NCBI GenBank assembly: GCA_021904315.1
Contig: CM038915.1
Location: 7,874,001-7,938,000, forward strand
DNA length: 64,000 nt
Source: Sphagnum magellanicum
Taxonomy: Eukaryota; Streptophyta; Sphagnopsida; Sphagnales; Sphagnaceae
Direction of reading: 5' to 3'
This document shows positions 1 to 10,483 of the stretch, one piece after another. The notes beneath the pieces are model-generated. The model was not told the DNA's origin, made no database searches, and was given only the letters and a program-made list of their open reading frames with translations. Positions within the stretch are counted from its first letter, which is position 1. Each line of letters begins with the position of its first letter. The position numbers were made by a program, and so were the translations under genes.

Positions 1-2
1 AT

Positions 3-1167
3 CTCCAGAAAGGATATTTTGAGGATGACATACCAAAAGAAGAGATGAGTCGCATTGCTATTAAATCTAAACCTTATAGTTTGTATGAAGGGCAATTGTA
101 TAAATTAGGACCAAATAGTATATTATGACAATGTTTAACATTTGAAGAAGCAGCTAAAGTATCAATCGATTTCCATGAAGGACTTATTGGAAGACATTTC
201 AGCATTAATACAATTGTCAGAAAAGTATTAGCATTTGGCTATTGTTGGCCAACATTAAATAAAGATGTTGTCAGGATGTGTCAAACATGTGATATTTGTC
301 AACAACTTACACCAATGTGGCAAAGCAGTAAAAGGCCACTTTAACCTGTTATGGCATTTGAACCATTTATGAAATGGGGTCTTAACTTCATGGGACCAAT
401 AAACTGGCTACAAAATCTATTGAAAATCAATGCATTTTGGTGGCCATAGATTATATAACTAAATGGGTAGAAGCCAAAGCATTAAGAGCCAATATTACTC
501 AAAGCATTGCCAAGTTTATTCATGAAAATATTATTACTCGTTTTGGATGTCCTACTCATTTAGTGAATGATCAAGGCACTTATTTTACTAATAGGACAAT
601 TGAAATATTAATTCAAGAATTTATAATCACACACCATAAATCAACTACCTACTATCCACAAGGAAATGGTCAAGTTGAGTCCACAAACAAGACTTTAGGA
701 AGATTAGTTGCCAAAATGGTAAATGCAAACCGAAATGATTAGGATGTCATGCTATTTACAGCTCTGTGCGCATATTGAACTACTTACAAAGTAACAACTC
801 AAGCAACACCATTTGAATTGGTTTATGGCACTCAACCCGTTATGCCAATAGAATTTATGGTAATCATAAAATTCAAAATGTACCAAAAGATGATATTCAA
901 TTGGAAATTTGAGTAAGAATGGAGGAATTAGTAAAATTAGATGAAAATTGTTGGCATGCTGGAGAAAATATGAACCACATTCAATTATTACGGGAATACC
1001 AACAAGATGATAAAGGCAAGATGAAAAGTTTTAAAGAAAGAGAATTGGTATTATGGATGCCTAAAGCTATAATAAAAGGCGAAAAATTTAGGTTGCTGTG
1101 GAAAGGTCTTTATAAAATGCAAATTTTTTTCAATAATAACATAGTCAAATTGTCCACCTTAAGATGA
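3..1167 (+). pseudogene. Ty3/gypsy polyprotein remnant: integrase
   Basis: Integrase part of a Ty3/gypsy retrotransposon, which would insert element cDNA into the genome. Read in frame from base 3, the zinc-binding HHCC module is visible: His at 174-176 and 195-197, then the CQTCDIC cluster near 279-300. The catalytic core follows with NDQG (second Asp, about 569) and GQVES (Glu, about 677), and a C-terminal part with VLWMPKAIIKGEKFRL at about 1046-1093. It is broken by a TGA at about 126, a TAA at about 342, a frameshift near 425 and further stops at about 740 and 777. The usual first catalytic Asp in the WGxDFMGP motif is Asn (AAC, 383-385). The 5' part of the element is outside the window. 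Family assignment is firm; it cannot be functional as read. Confidence 0.9.
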
Positions 1168-1230
1168 TATGGAGAAAGTTAATATTAACAAATTAAAGAA
1201 TATCGACATAATGACACACCAATAATTGTT

Positions 1231-1683
1231 ATGACAAATGTAATTATTGTACGAAAGAAATCCAAGTCGAGATGGGATTTTTATCACAATGCCAAACCTA
1301 AAGGATTGCCTTGGACAGACTCTAAACCAAGACCAAACAAACCTAGCTCATTTTTATGCACCAATAATGATTATACTGATGAAATCAAATGGCTGCTAAG
1401 TGGTGAGCCAAGATTTAAGGAGAAAATGCCAAGAAAATGTAAGATAAATTCAAGAAAAATGCGTTACAACAAATCAAAAACTACTAAACAACTATATCCT
1501 CATAAATATGTGCTAACAACCATTATTACTATAAGTGTGGGAAGAAAATATCAAGGAAATATGGTTGTTGTAAAAAAGAAAAGTGAGGAAAAACACTTAA
1601 ATGGTGAACTACTCACAATGCTAATAAATGAGCAACCACCCCTATGGCTTTTAGCACATCTATTGGAACTTAAAAAGAGATAA
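1231..1683 (+). CDS. ORF downstream of integrase, unknown (retroelement-derived)
   Basis: A 150-codon open frame just 3' of the integrase remnant and ending 29 bp before a solo LTR. It is Lys-rich and shows no motif I recognise. Position and base composition match the gypsy remnant, so it is most simply the tail of that polyprotein or an accessory frame of the same element. No host function is implied. Confidence 0.35.
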   Translation: MTNVIIVRKKSKSRWDFYHNAKPKGLPWTDSKPRPNKPSSFLCTNNDYTDEIKWLLSGEPRFKEKMPRKCKINSRKMRYNKSKTTKQLYPHKYVLTTIITISVGRKYQGNMVVVKKKSEEKHLNGELLTMLINEQPPLWLLAHLLELKKR

Positions 1684-1712
1684 AAACTATGGCTTATAAA
1701 ACACAGGTATAG

Positions 1713-2624
1713 TGACGCACCCCCAAGCTCCTTGATGGACTCAATTACGATTCCAAAAGTGAAGATAACAGAAGGAGAAGGAGTTGGGGCATGCTCCCTA
1801 GCTCACAACACTTTGGGGGTAGAGGGGCATGTTGGAGTTCCAGGATGGGACTAGGAAGATTGACAAGCACTTCAATCACTCACACGGACTTGCACAAACC
1901 AAACAAGTTGGTTGGTGTGTAGTTGGAGCACTTTGGTGCACGAACGAGCCACGGGCAAACATGAACTCACAAGACTCATCACAGCCCGGACTTGGGGGAA
2001 GCCACCACCTTCCCCTTATAGTATAATTTGTGCCTGGCCATGGGGCCAACATCCAAATGGCATTTTGCCTCAGGACTCCCAAGTGGGAGTCCCGAATTCC
2101 TAAAGTTAGGATTCTTGCAACTTTGGGGGCCCATAACTTTGCTTCCAGAACTTTGATTGAGATGAGGTCTAAATCAAAGTTATAGCCCTTATTGAGAGCT
2201 TTCCATTGGTATGTGGCACACCACCTGCACGTAAGGAAATCTGGGCGATTCCTAACTTTTAGTGGTTGGGAGTCAAACTGTTAATTTGACTCCCGGCCCC
2301 TCTTTTGGCCATAACTTGTGTTTTAAGTGTTCAAATGGGTGATGTGATCCCATTTAAAATATTTATGTTCCAAGATCTTTCCAATGATATAAGGAATATC
2401 TTAATCCAATGAGTTTTGACCACTGCAATTGCCTTCTAAAGATTTGGAAGTCCATTGGGACTCCAACTTCCTAAAGTGGGGGTTCATTTGGGAGTGTGGC
2501 AGTTCATTCCCTCACACTCTCTTGCACTTTTTGGGAACATGAAATGTGATTCCTGGGTTCACTTTTGGCCCACACCTTTGCAAGTCCTTGCTTTGGTCGT
2601 GAGCCCAAGGCTAGGGTTGCAACA
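1713..2624 (+). mobile_element. Solo LTR, family A, TSD TATAG
   Basis: A 912-bp element starting TGACGCACCCCCAAGCTCC and ending AGGGTTGCAACA. It is bounded by an exact 5-bp direct repeat TATAG at 1708-1712 and 2625-2629. TG...CA ends, 5-bp target duplication and lack of coding content identify a solo LTR left by recombination between the LTRs of a retrotransposon. It interrupts the decayed gypsy element. Related copies lie at 4429, 16620 (opposite orientation), 28147, 29279 and 37108. The strand given is only the direction in which TGACRCACTCCC is read; true transcriptional orientation is unproven. Confidence 0.9.
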
Positions 2625-2629
2625 TATAG

Positions 2630-3340
2630 CTTCTGAAAGGATTTTTTAGAAAGAAATAATAATTGTGTTGCAAAGTGGAATTTTAAGGCAAGAGAAGAGC
2701 GTGAAAGAGAAGTAAGGAGTCTAAAAATAGTCAAACATCATAATACACTATGGGGAGGAAGTTTGGGTGGAAAACAATTTGTACATAAATATGCAAGATG
2801 AAGGCATGCATTGTAAATAACAATTGTAAACGACTATCATGTCTATTATGAAATTAGTGAAAAAAATAAAGGTAAAGAGTTTATACATGATGAATTTGAG
2901 ATTTTGATGTTGATGATTTTTACATTTTGTATCATTCAGAATTGATTTTGAAAGAGAGAAGAGAAAAGCTTTAAAGTTGAGAAGTCGTTATACCAAAAGA
3001 AAGTTTCAGAGTGTTTTAGGAAGAAAAGTGAACATATTGTGATTATGAACTATAAAAGAGTCATCTAAAAGTGGAGTTTTTGAAAGCCTGAGGGATAGGA
3101 AAATTGCATTAGTATTCAGAAGAGGAAAAATATAAGTTAGAGAATAAAGTGTTGTAGACTGGGTTAGAGTTTTTCTTTGTTGGTTTGTATTGAGAACGTA
3201 TAAAACCACCATATCAGCACTTGTTTGTAGTCTTTTGGAACATGGAATATAATTTGTTTAAGACACATATTGTTGAGATGAAGTGAACTCTTGAGAAGGC
3301 TAACACTCTTGTTATTTCAAAATGTTGATAGATAAAGGAG
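2630..3340. other. No gene recognised
   Basis: AT-rich sequence between the first solo LTR and the decayed frame that starts near 3341. It is probably the continuation of the gypsy element, but I see no conserved motif, RNA gene or repeat here. Confidence 0.4.
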
Positions 3341-6330
3341 TTGGAGAAGCCGATTGAGCTGAAAGATCTTGAGATGATTAATTTCGTTGGTTGCATGCAC
3401 AACATGATATGGGCGATGGAGAAGCGGGAAGTGCACTGGGGGGAGAAAGCAAGGCTCACTCATATGCACAAGTTCGATTGTACACATGTTGATTTGCCTA
3501 TGATTACAAAGATGATTTGCAATTACGAATCATAGAGGAGGCCACAGCATCGAGAGGTAAAGAAGTCGGTTTGACCATTGAATGCATTGCTAAGGTTTTC
3601 AAGTTGCTTTCTATTGGAATTATAGCAAGAGGAAAGGAAGGTTATAACACAACCATAGCCGAGTATTTTGTAAAAGAAGAAGAAGAACATTACACCCCTT
3701 GTTTTGGCTATTTGATTTACAAAGCCAATAGACCACTAAAGGTCATGAGACTTGAAGCCTTGACAAAGATTCTCACTCTTAGATAGGGAAATAAATATGC
3801 CCTTGGAGCACTTGTTAATGTTATCCAAGCTATGGAGGAAGGGGAAGTGAATTTACATTGTGATTTGCACAAAAGCTACAATATGGGATTTTGGTTGTGC
3901 AGAGGAAGGTAAGTAGACCATGAAATACCTTAATTGGACCAGGCCTTACCATCATAGGAACATACCATTTGGATCATTTTGTTAAAAATCTAGAGAGACA
4001 TGTGACAACAAGAAGACAATTTTAGTTTAGTGATGGTAGGTTTGTTGTAGATGTGCATGTCATAATGCCTGAACCAAAGTAAAAAAGGAGTAGTAGAATG
4101 AGCAAACCAACCCATGCAAAGCAGTTAGGGGTATTTCCAATGTAAGAGGGGGATACCGAAAATCCTTCTATTAACAAACAAGAAAAATCAATGTCATTAG
4201 AGTTGGAAATTGAAGCTATTAAAGAAGGCAACAATGCTAACAAAGGGGTGGCAAATCCAGGGATTTTTTTAGGAAGAAGTGTCAAAAGAAACAATGGAAG
4301 TACAAGTAAACTCTCTCGAAGTTATAACATGTATTTTGTAGTTGAGAGAATAGAAGAAAGTATTCCAGTAATACAAGTGAATACCAATAAGGAGCAAACC
4401 GAAGAGGAAGTGGTTGTTATAGGAGCAATGACACACTCCCAAGCTCCTTAATGGACTCAAATGTGAGTCCAAACTGAAGACATCGGAAAAACAAGGAGTC
4501 GGGGCACACTCCCTGGCTTGTAGCACTTTGAGGGGTAGAGGGGCATGTTGGAGCTCCGGGATGGGACTAGGATGAGTGACAAGCATCAACTACTCACACG
4601 GGCCTGCACAAAACCAACATAAGGTGGTTAGTGCATAATTTGTACACTTTTGGTGTTAGGATGAACCACGAGCAAACTCGGACTCACAACATTCACCACG
4701 GCCCGCACTTGGGGGAAGCCGCCACCTTCCCCCTTATAGTATATATTGTGCCTCTCCATGAGGCCCACATCCAAATGGCATTTTGTCCCGGGACTCCCAA
4801 GTGGGAGTTTCGAAATTGCCAAAGTTGGGATTCCCGCAACTTTGGGGCCCCATAACTTTGTGTGCAGACCTCTGATTGAGACGAGGTTTGAAACAAAGTT
4901 GTAGCCCTCATCAAGAGCTTTCCAATGATATAAAGAACTCCTTGAGCCTTTGGGTTTTGACCCTTGCAATCGCTCTCTACACATTCGGGAATCCATCGGG
5001 ACTCCAACTCCCAAAGTGGAAGCTCTTTTGGGAGTGTGAGGGTTCATTCCCTCACACTTTCTTTCACTCCTGAGCTTCCCTCTTTGCCCACAACTTTGCA
5101 AGCTTTTGCCTTGGTTGCAAGCCCAAGGCTAGGGGTGCGACAAGCAAAATAACTAGAAAAAGAAATAGAAAAAAATAAAGCGATTTATAGCGTGATGGAA
5201 GAGAAGGAAATTGACAAACCAAGTCAAGTTGCTAAGTTTCAATTGTCCTTAGCTATTGCTATTGCAATGTCAAGAGTAGGAAAATAATGGGAAGATATTG
5301 CAAATTAATTTTTGGTAACAATAAAAACAACCCGAGATTGGGAAATCCAACAACAAAAGAGGTATACCCAACAATTGGAGGTGAACAAAAAAATGAAGAA
5401 ACAAATCGAAGAGTTTAAAAAGGAAATAAAAGATTGACATGCTTAGGCTGAAGTCAATTTGCAACAAAGTAGAATCTATTAGAAGATAAAAAGGGTCATT
5501 GAAGGCAATAAAGAAGAAAAATTTGAAATTGTAGCATAAGATTGTGGAAATGAACAAACATTATGAAGAAATGCATAAAGCAGTTGAAGATTCAAAAGGA
5601 CTAATAAAAGCAAAAAAGTAGAGGATGAAGGAAGTTTGATTGGAAATCATAACAAAAGCAGATACTAAGATTGCATATCATAATCAAGAACTTTGGAATT
5701 TTAGAGAAGAAAGATAGAAGCTTTATAAGGAAATTGAAATGCTCCAGGAGATAGTTAACGCGAAGGACAAAACAAACAAGGATCTCAAAGAAATAGTGAA
5801 GTGACCTTAAAAGATCTTATACTATGGGGAAAAGTTCATGTGAAAGAACAAAAATTCAATAAGGAATTGCACGCTAAGGATGTGAAGTTGCAAAGTTTGG
5901 AATTAATTCACAAAACCTTAGGGAAACTCATAGATTGGGAAAAAATTGCTATGAAGAACCAAACTAAGGCTCTTCTCTATGAATAGTTGGTAGTGTAGAT
6001 GGAGCTTAATGTGAAAACAACATTAGAGGAAAGACAGGCTGAAATGAAATGATGGCATTTCAACCAATTTAAAGGTTATGTCAAAGCTTTTGATGCAACG
6101 TATGTCATAATCCAGGAGCTAGAAGTCAAATTGAGGAGGAAGAACTAAATAATGAAGAAGAACATGAGAAAGAAACGGAAGCAATAGACAAGCTTAAAGA
6201 TGATGAGACAACTCCCATTCGGAAATTACCCATGAAAGGAAAAGAAGTAATAGAAGAAATGGCGACTCAAAAGGAGCACAAGGATACAACCACATGGATG
6301 GAAATAAAGTGGATAGAAACCAATAATTAG
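3341..6330 (+). pseudogene. Decayed long reading frame of the gypsy element, coiled-coil rich
   Basis: Coding-like sequence runs through several frames with many stops: 3341-3535, 3517-3786, 4191-4428, then after a solo LTR 5148-5990 and on to about 6330. The first part has a mixed composition (for example CFGYLIYKANRPLKVMRLEA at about 3700-3757). The second part is Lys/Glu/Gln-rich with heptad-like spacing, suggesting a coiled coil. It lies 3' of the gypsy integrase in the same orientation, so an extra ORF of that element is likely, but a separate host-derived gene is possible. The LTR at 4429-5142 splits it, which shows the frame was here before that insertion. I do not recognise the protein family. 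Confidence 0.45.
4429..5142 (+). mobile_element. Solo LTR, family A, TSD AGCAA
   Basis: A 714-bp relative of the LTR at 1713, starting TGACACACTCCCAAGCTCC and ending CTAGGGGTGCGACA, flanked by exact AGCAA copies at 4424-4428 and 5143-5147. It is about 200 bp shorter than the other copies because it lacks an internal stretch containing the TTTTGGCCATAACTT segment. Perfect TSD and ends make the call firm. Confidence 0.9.
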
Positions 6331-6419
6331 AAAGCGATTTATGAATTGGTGGCACCACATGTGAGATCATTGACAGTGGCGAAACAAATCGGCATTAAGA
6401 CACGTGTCCACAAGCTAGT

Positions 6420-6691
6420 TGTCCAATTTTTAAACACATGTCATATTTTTATTAGTTACATTATAGTTGCAAGGAGAGTTGCACATAAGGTGCAACTAAT
6501 TTGGATTAATATGTATGGATGAACATGTATAATAGCACCGTCTATACATGTTGCATACGTAGTGTCACATGCAACTAATTGTCTTGTGTAACTTGTTTTA
6601 GGCAACTACACCAATTTGTAGTTGCATGTGTAGCATGCAACTGAATTTTAATTGCAAACGACAATTGTAAAACCTAAAATTTCTAGTAGTG
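6420..6691. mobile_element. Right end of a CACTA-like DNA transposon
   Basis: The stretch ends AAAATTTCTAGTAGTG, so read inward from the right it begins CACTACTAGAAATTTTAGG, a typical CACTA terminus. The preceding ~200 bp carries repeated GTTGCA/TGCAAC motifs in both orientations, as in the subterminal regions of these elements. I found no matching left terminus in the window, so it is truncated or rearranged. The start coordinate is approximate. Confidence 0.5.
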
Positions 6692-7185
6692 CTAATTGGT
6701 ATGTAATATACAAAGTGATTTGACAAGACTAAGCATTACTGTAAATCGATTTGACAAACTACAAAATGATTTGACAAATAAGTAAATATGTAGACAAATC
6801 AAGATGTGACATAATGAATAGTACAAATCAACTTACCAAAGTTGAAATGCCAAGAACAATTAAAGGGTTAAAACTATTAGTTGGACTATAAAAGGGAGAA
6901 AACAATAATGTCTGGGGGTTGTTGTTGATACTTTTGTAAATGAGGATTTTTAATAGAAACCCACATTCTTGTGTGTTTTGGAGGTGGTGAATAATAAAAA
7001 CTTCCTTTTTCTACAAATTGATTTTCTTTTCTCATTCCATGGTGTGATAATAAAATGATGTTGTCCAAGTTGTTGTATTTACATGGTATCTACTACAATG
7101 TGCTAGGACAAGACCCCAACCATGATGCTTTATTTAGTATAACTAATATACTTACATAAAGTGACAAAAAATATTCCTTACAATC
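6692..7185. other. No gene; GATTTGACAA repeats and array boundary
   Basis: Contains a short cluster of GATTTGACAA-type repeats (about 6716-6800) and otherwise AT-rich sequence without coding signal. Similarity to the tandem array begins at about 7185-7195. Confidence 0.4.
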
Positions 7186-7189
7186 TTCT

Positions 7190-8655
7190 GTTCTTTTTCA
7201 ATGAATAGAATGTCAAATTTTTTAATTGATTTGCCAAGACTAATTGTTGATGTTTGAAGAGCTATTTAATTTCCAACAACTTTCACCTGATGTCAATGCT
7301 TTACATTTGTGAATATGTTAAAGGGAATTACAGGTGCTTTACCCAATTCCACAATTTGTTACTCCTACATCTACCTAATAAGTCTTCCAATACCATGTAT
7401 CATTAAAACTTGAATGCTGCAAAAAAAATTAAAAAAATCAAGAAACACAATAGAAGTTCAAACCTGCAGAAGCACAAACCAATTTAAAAAGATAAAAATG
7501 GCCTAAAACCTAAACAAAAACCTTAAACCTAAAACCAAAAAGGATAAATAAAAACCTAAAACCCAAACATAAACCCCAAATTTAAAACCTTAGACCTAAA
7601 ATTTAACATAAACCCTAAACCTAATAACAAAAAGAAACACATAACCTGTAGAAACATAAACAAGATAGAAAGAAGAAAAAGACATGATGAATGAAAACCC
7701 CAATCATAAATGCATTCAAGAAATAGTAAAGAATTGTACCTAGTTGGAAGATATAAGTTGCCATCTTTTTTTGCAAGTTGCAAAACAAAAGATGATAGCC
7801 TATCCAACGGTTTGTGATCAAACCTTCATTTCCAAACATATCAGTAATAGATTTTGTTGTGTCAAAACCATGAAACAATCTCCATTCATTGAACACATTC
7901 ATTGCCCAAAGCTTGACATACTTGCTCACTCTTAAACCTCCCTTGTCAACATTTTCCAACTCCTTATAATTAGTTTTAAGAAATTGAAAATTTGGAATTG
8001 GCTCCTTAACAAGAGATTCATGATTAGTCCTTTTAGCAACCTCATTTCCTAAAGGCGCATTAACTTGAATAAAATATGAAGATGCAAAAGCAATAACATC
8101 AAGATTGAAATGAAAACCTTGATCAAATATAAGAGGAGGCATAGGAAAAGGTATAAAAATAGAAACCCCATTACAAGGATCAAGAATAGATGGAGATGTG
8201 GAGACATTGGGAAAGAAATCAAACTTGTCTTCCAAATGCAAACTGATGTAAGGGTTGAAAAAATGCCCACAAGAATCACTAATTGTTTTAGGATGTAATA
8301 CAATAGAATGAAGAGGATGTTTATCAATATTAGATGCAACTAAATGGAATCAATAGGAGGTTTATCAATAGAGAAGGTAATAACATATTCATGAATTTGA
8401 GTGCATTACACATAAATGCCATTTCCATCAATGGACCATAACAACTCATCAAGAACATTAGTAGTCATTGATGGCGTAATAAAAGGTATAGTAGGACAAA
8501 AACCATATTTACGCATGTCAAAAAATTCACTAGATACATAAGAAGATGAAGGCGTGATCTCCTTCAAAATGTCAAGATTATATTTTCTTGTAGAGCTTTC
8601 ACTGCATAACTTTTTCCTAAATGTTTCATCAGTAGTAGATATTATAAAAATAATT
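7190..8655 (-). pseudogene. Crypton/DUF3504-like tyrosine recombinase, copy 1 (5' part only)
   Basis: On the minus strand, 8241-7621 reads through a block with LWAMNVFNEWRLFHGFDTTK, followed in another frame (7807 downward) by SSFVLQLAKKDGNLYLPTRY. This matches the N-terminal helical domain of Crypton/DUF3504 tyrosine recombinases, where a short Trp-containing helix precedes an F-V-x-x-V-x-K-K-D-G-x-x-Y-P-P segment. A further exon near 7310-7195 reads IPFNIFT...VKVVGN. Frameshifts, in-frame stops and loss of the start codon (ATA for ATG near 8650) make it a pseudogene. It is cut off at the left edge of the array, so the catalytic part is absent. See copy 2 for the fullest evidence. Confidence 0.5.
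7490..7625. repeat. Degenerate telomere-like AAACCTA tract in recombinase intron
   Basis: About 130 bp made of variants of AAACCCTAAA/AAACCTAAAC on the plus strand, lying in what appears to be an intron of the minus-strand recombinase gene. The same tract occurs in all copies: about 15400-15560, 17560-17635, 32130-32285 and 40300-40460. Confidence 0.6.
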
Positions 8656-9190
8656 TTTAAAAAAAAAACACAAAAGGGAAAAAATCAGAAAATGAACATA
8701 TATACATTACATTCTTTGAAGATGAAAGATGAAGTTGAAAATTATAAGCAAAAGAACCTACATAAAAAGATTTGCAAAAGAAAAATATAGCCAAAAAACT
8801 TATAGACATGAAATAGTAAGAAAATTTTCAAAATGAGGAAAGAAACTTGGAAAAGAAGTGGAAATGCAAGTAGGGAGAAAAAGAAAGGATAAAAATAGGT
8901 GTAAACATCAAGCATGATGAAAGATGCAAAAATAATTGTGTTATGGGAGACGCCATGATGCCCTAACACTAATGGTAAACAAAAGAAATATAGGAAAAAA
9001 ATCATCACAAAGACAAATAGAAAAACACTTGCACAAATCAAACAACGAACAATAAAAGAAACTAAAACAAGATATGAATGAAAAAAAACTAAAAAAAAGC
9101 AAGTTGAAGGAGAGGGAATGCTCATAGAAGCCTGCAAGATTAAATTGCGTTGAAATATAAGTGTAGCCATAGAAGAAGAAAAACTAATCA
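8656..9190. other. Spacer upstream of recombinase copy 1, no gene
   Basis: A-rich sequence with polypurine runs, conserved in the other units but with no credible reading frame. It would contain the promoter of the minus-strand gene; I cannot point to a specific motif. Confidence 0.4.
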
Positions 9191-9194
9191 TTGA

Positions 9195-9580
9195 AAAGAA
9201 TGCAATGAAGAGCAAACATCAAAAGATGCGTGAAATGCGCTTTGAAAAGAAGAAATCAAGAACAACAAAATAAAAAGAATGCAATGAGAAGTGGACAACA
9301 TCCGCTACCAAATGTGCGCATTGAAAAGAAGGAACACAAGAACACCAAAATGAAAGAATGCAATGAAAAGCTAGCAACATATGTTGCAAGAAGTGCGCAC
9401 TAAAGAGAGGGAACACAAGAATAGAAAAATTAAAGGAATGTGCAATGAAGAGCTAATAATTGTTGCTACAAAAAGTGTGCACTAAAGAAAAGGGAATGTA
9501 AGAATAATAAAATGAAAACAATGCAACAAACAAACGACACCAATTGTTGCGAAAAATGCACATTGAAAAGAAAGAAGGTG
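9195..9580. repeat. ~80-bp minisatellite, unit 1
   Basis: About five degenerate copies of an ~80-bp repeat. Each copy contains GAATGCAATGAARAG, then an AACATC/TTGC segment and GCGCACTRAAAAGAAGGAA, then AAGAACA. Homologous arrays sit at the same place in the other three units. Confidence 0.75.
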
Positions 9581-9741
9581 AGAAAGCTCAATAAGTAGCC
9601 ATGGTTTAACCTAAAGTGATGGAAAAACAACGACAAAAAGCAAGACCTACACATCATTCTAAAGCTTCTTTACGCCAAAGAGATGCACTGAAAGAAATGC
9701 CTTTAGTTAAAAAAGTTGGGGTGCTTTCCGTGGGTCTAAAC

Positions 9742-10020
9742 CTAGACCCTTCCCCTATTCAAAAAAAAACTTGGCTGAGACGCTAGACGGATGCTTCCGT
9801 GGTAAATTTCTAGGTACCTCCGCAAGAAAACTCCTACGAAGGCTCCCATGGGCTCAGAAACAACTTCAGCTTTTTCCTTAGAAATATCTATCGTCGAAAG
9901 CCTCGAAGAAAAAGCTACAGAAATGCTTGTGGGTCCCAGAAGCTTACTGGCATGCGCGCCATTTTGCAGCTGTGCATGCGCACCATTTTGCAGCTGTGCA
10001 TCCTGGTCATCGAACATCAT
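9742..10020 (-). CDS. Small conserved ORF divergent from the reductase gene
   Basis: A 92-codon frame on the minus strand, starting 463 bp upstream of the reductase start and pointing away from it. The middle (SRLSTIDISKEKAEV, then EPMG...) is conserved with the 80-codon version in unit 2 at 19792-20034. Copy 1 carries an in-frame 24-bp duplication that repeats QLQNGAHA. Units 3 and 4 have lost one base at the GGGTCCC/GGGTCC site and stop early. It may be the first exon of a divergently transcribed gene sharing the reductase promoter, or chance. I recognise no family. Confidence 0.35.
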   Translation of the reverse strand: MMFDDQDAQLQNGAHAQLQNGAHASKLLGPTSISVAFSSRLSTIDISKEKAEVVSEPMGAFVGVFLRRYLEIYHGSIRLASQPSFFLNRGRV

Positions 10021-10288
10021 GGACTGAGTAGTAGAGGATTTTGGCTAATATAACAAGTTAGACGCATCACATGTTTCCAGAATTCTTCCGACCTGCTTCA
10101 TTGTATCTGGACTCTCCATGCACGAGTAATTATTCTTCACTGAAAAGGGTTGCAATTGTCGCATTTAAAGCTTACACGTTGCCTTCAGATTCCAGACGTC
10201 GCTGACGAAGCAACGGAAGGACCCAACCAATTTCGTCCTACGCTGTTGCAACTCGAATTGCAGCACCTTGTGGTAGTGCCTGAGCGGT

Positions 10289-10297
10289 TATAATATA
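10289..10297 (+). promoter_or_regulatory. Probable TATA box of reductase copy 1
   Basis: TATAATATA 195 bp upstream of the ATG. The same position in units 2 and 4 has TATAAATA and TATATTATA, within well conserved flanks, which supports a core promoter. Confidence 0.5.
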
Positions 10298-10483
10298 GTA
10301 TAGTGAAATTCTGGCGTGGAATTGATCTCGCCAAGGAAATCTGTTCTAGTGCTTCTGTAGTTTTCTTGAGCTCTATTCTCTTGAGGTGGAAGCTATTAGG
10401 GGACGTTGCTTTGGGTGATCAACAGCCTGCGGGATTGTTCAGTACAGAATTCGAGGTTTCCTGGTTCACCCACACACAACAAG

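Noticed and set aside
7190..8655. Reading the recombinase-like gene as a DIRS-type retrotransposon
   Set aside because: No reverse transcriptase or RNase H blocks lie near it in any unit, and no DIRS-style inverted or split repeats were seen.
8742..9657. Minus-strand Phe/Leu-rich ORFs that look like membrane proteins
   Set aside because: They come from A-rich spacer and the 80-bp minisatellite, and their frames are not conserved between units.
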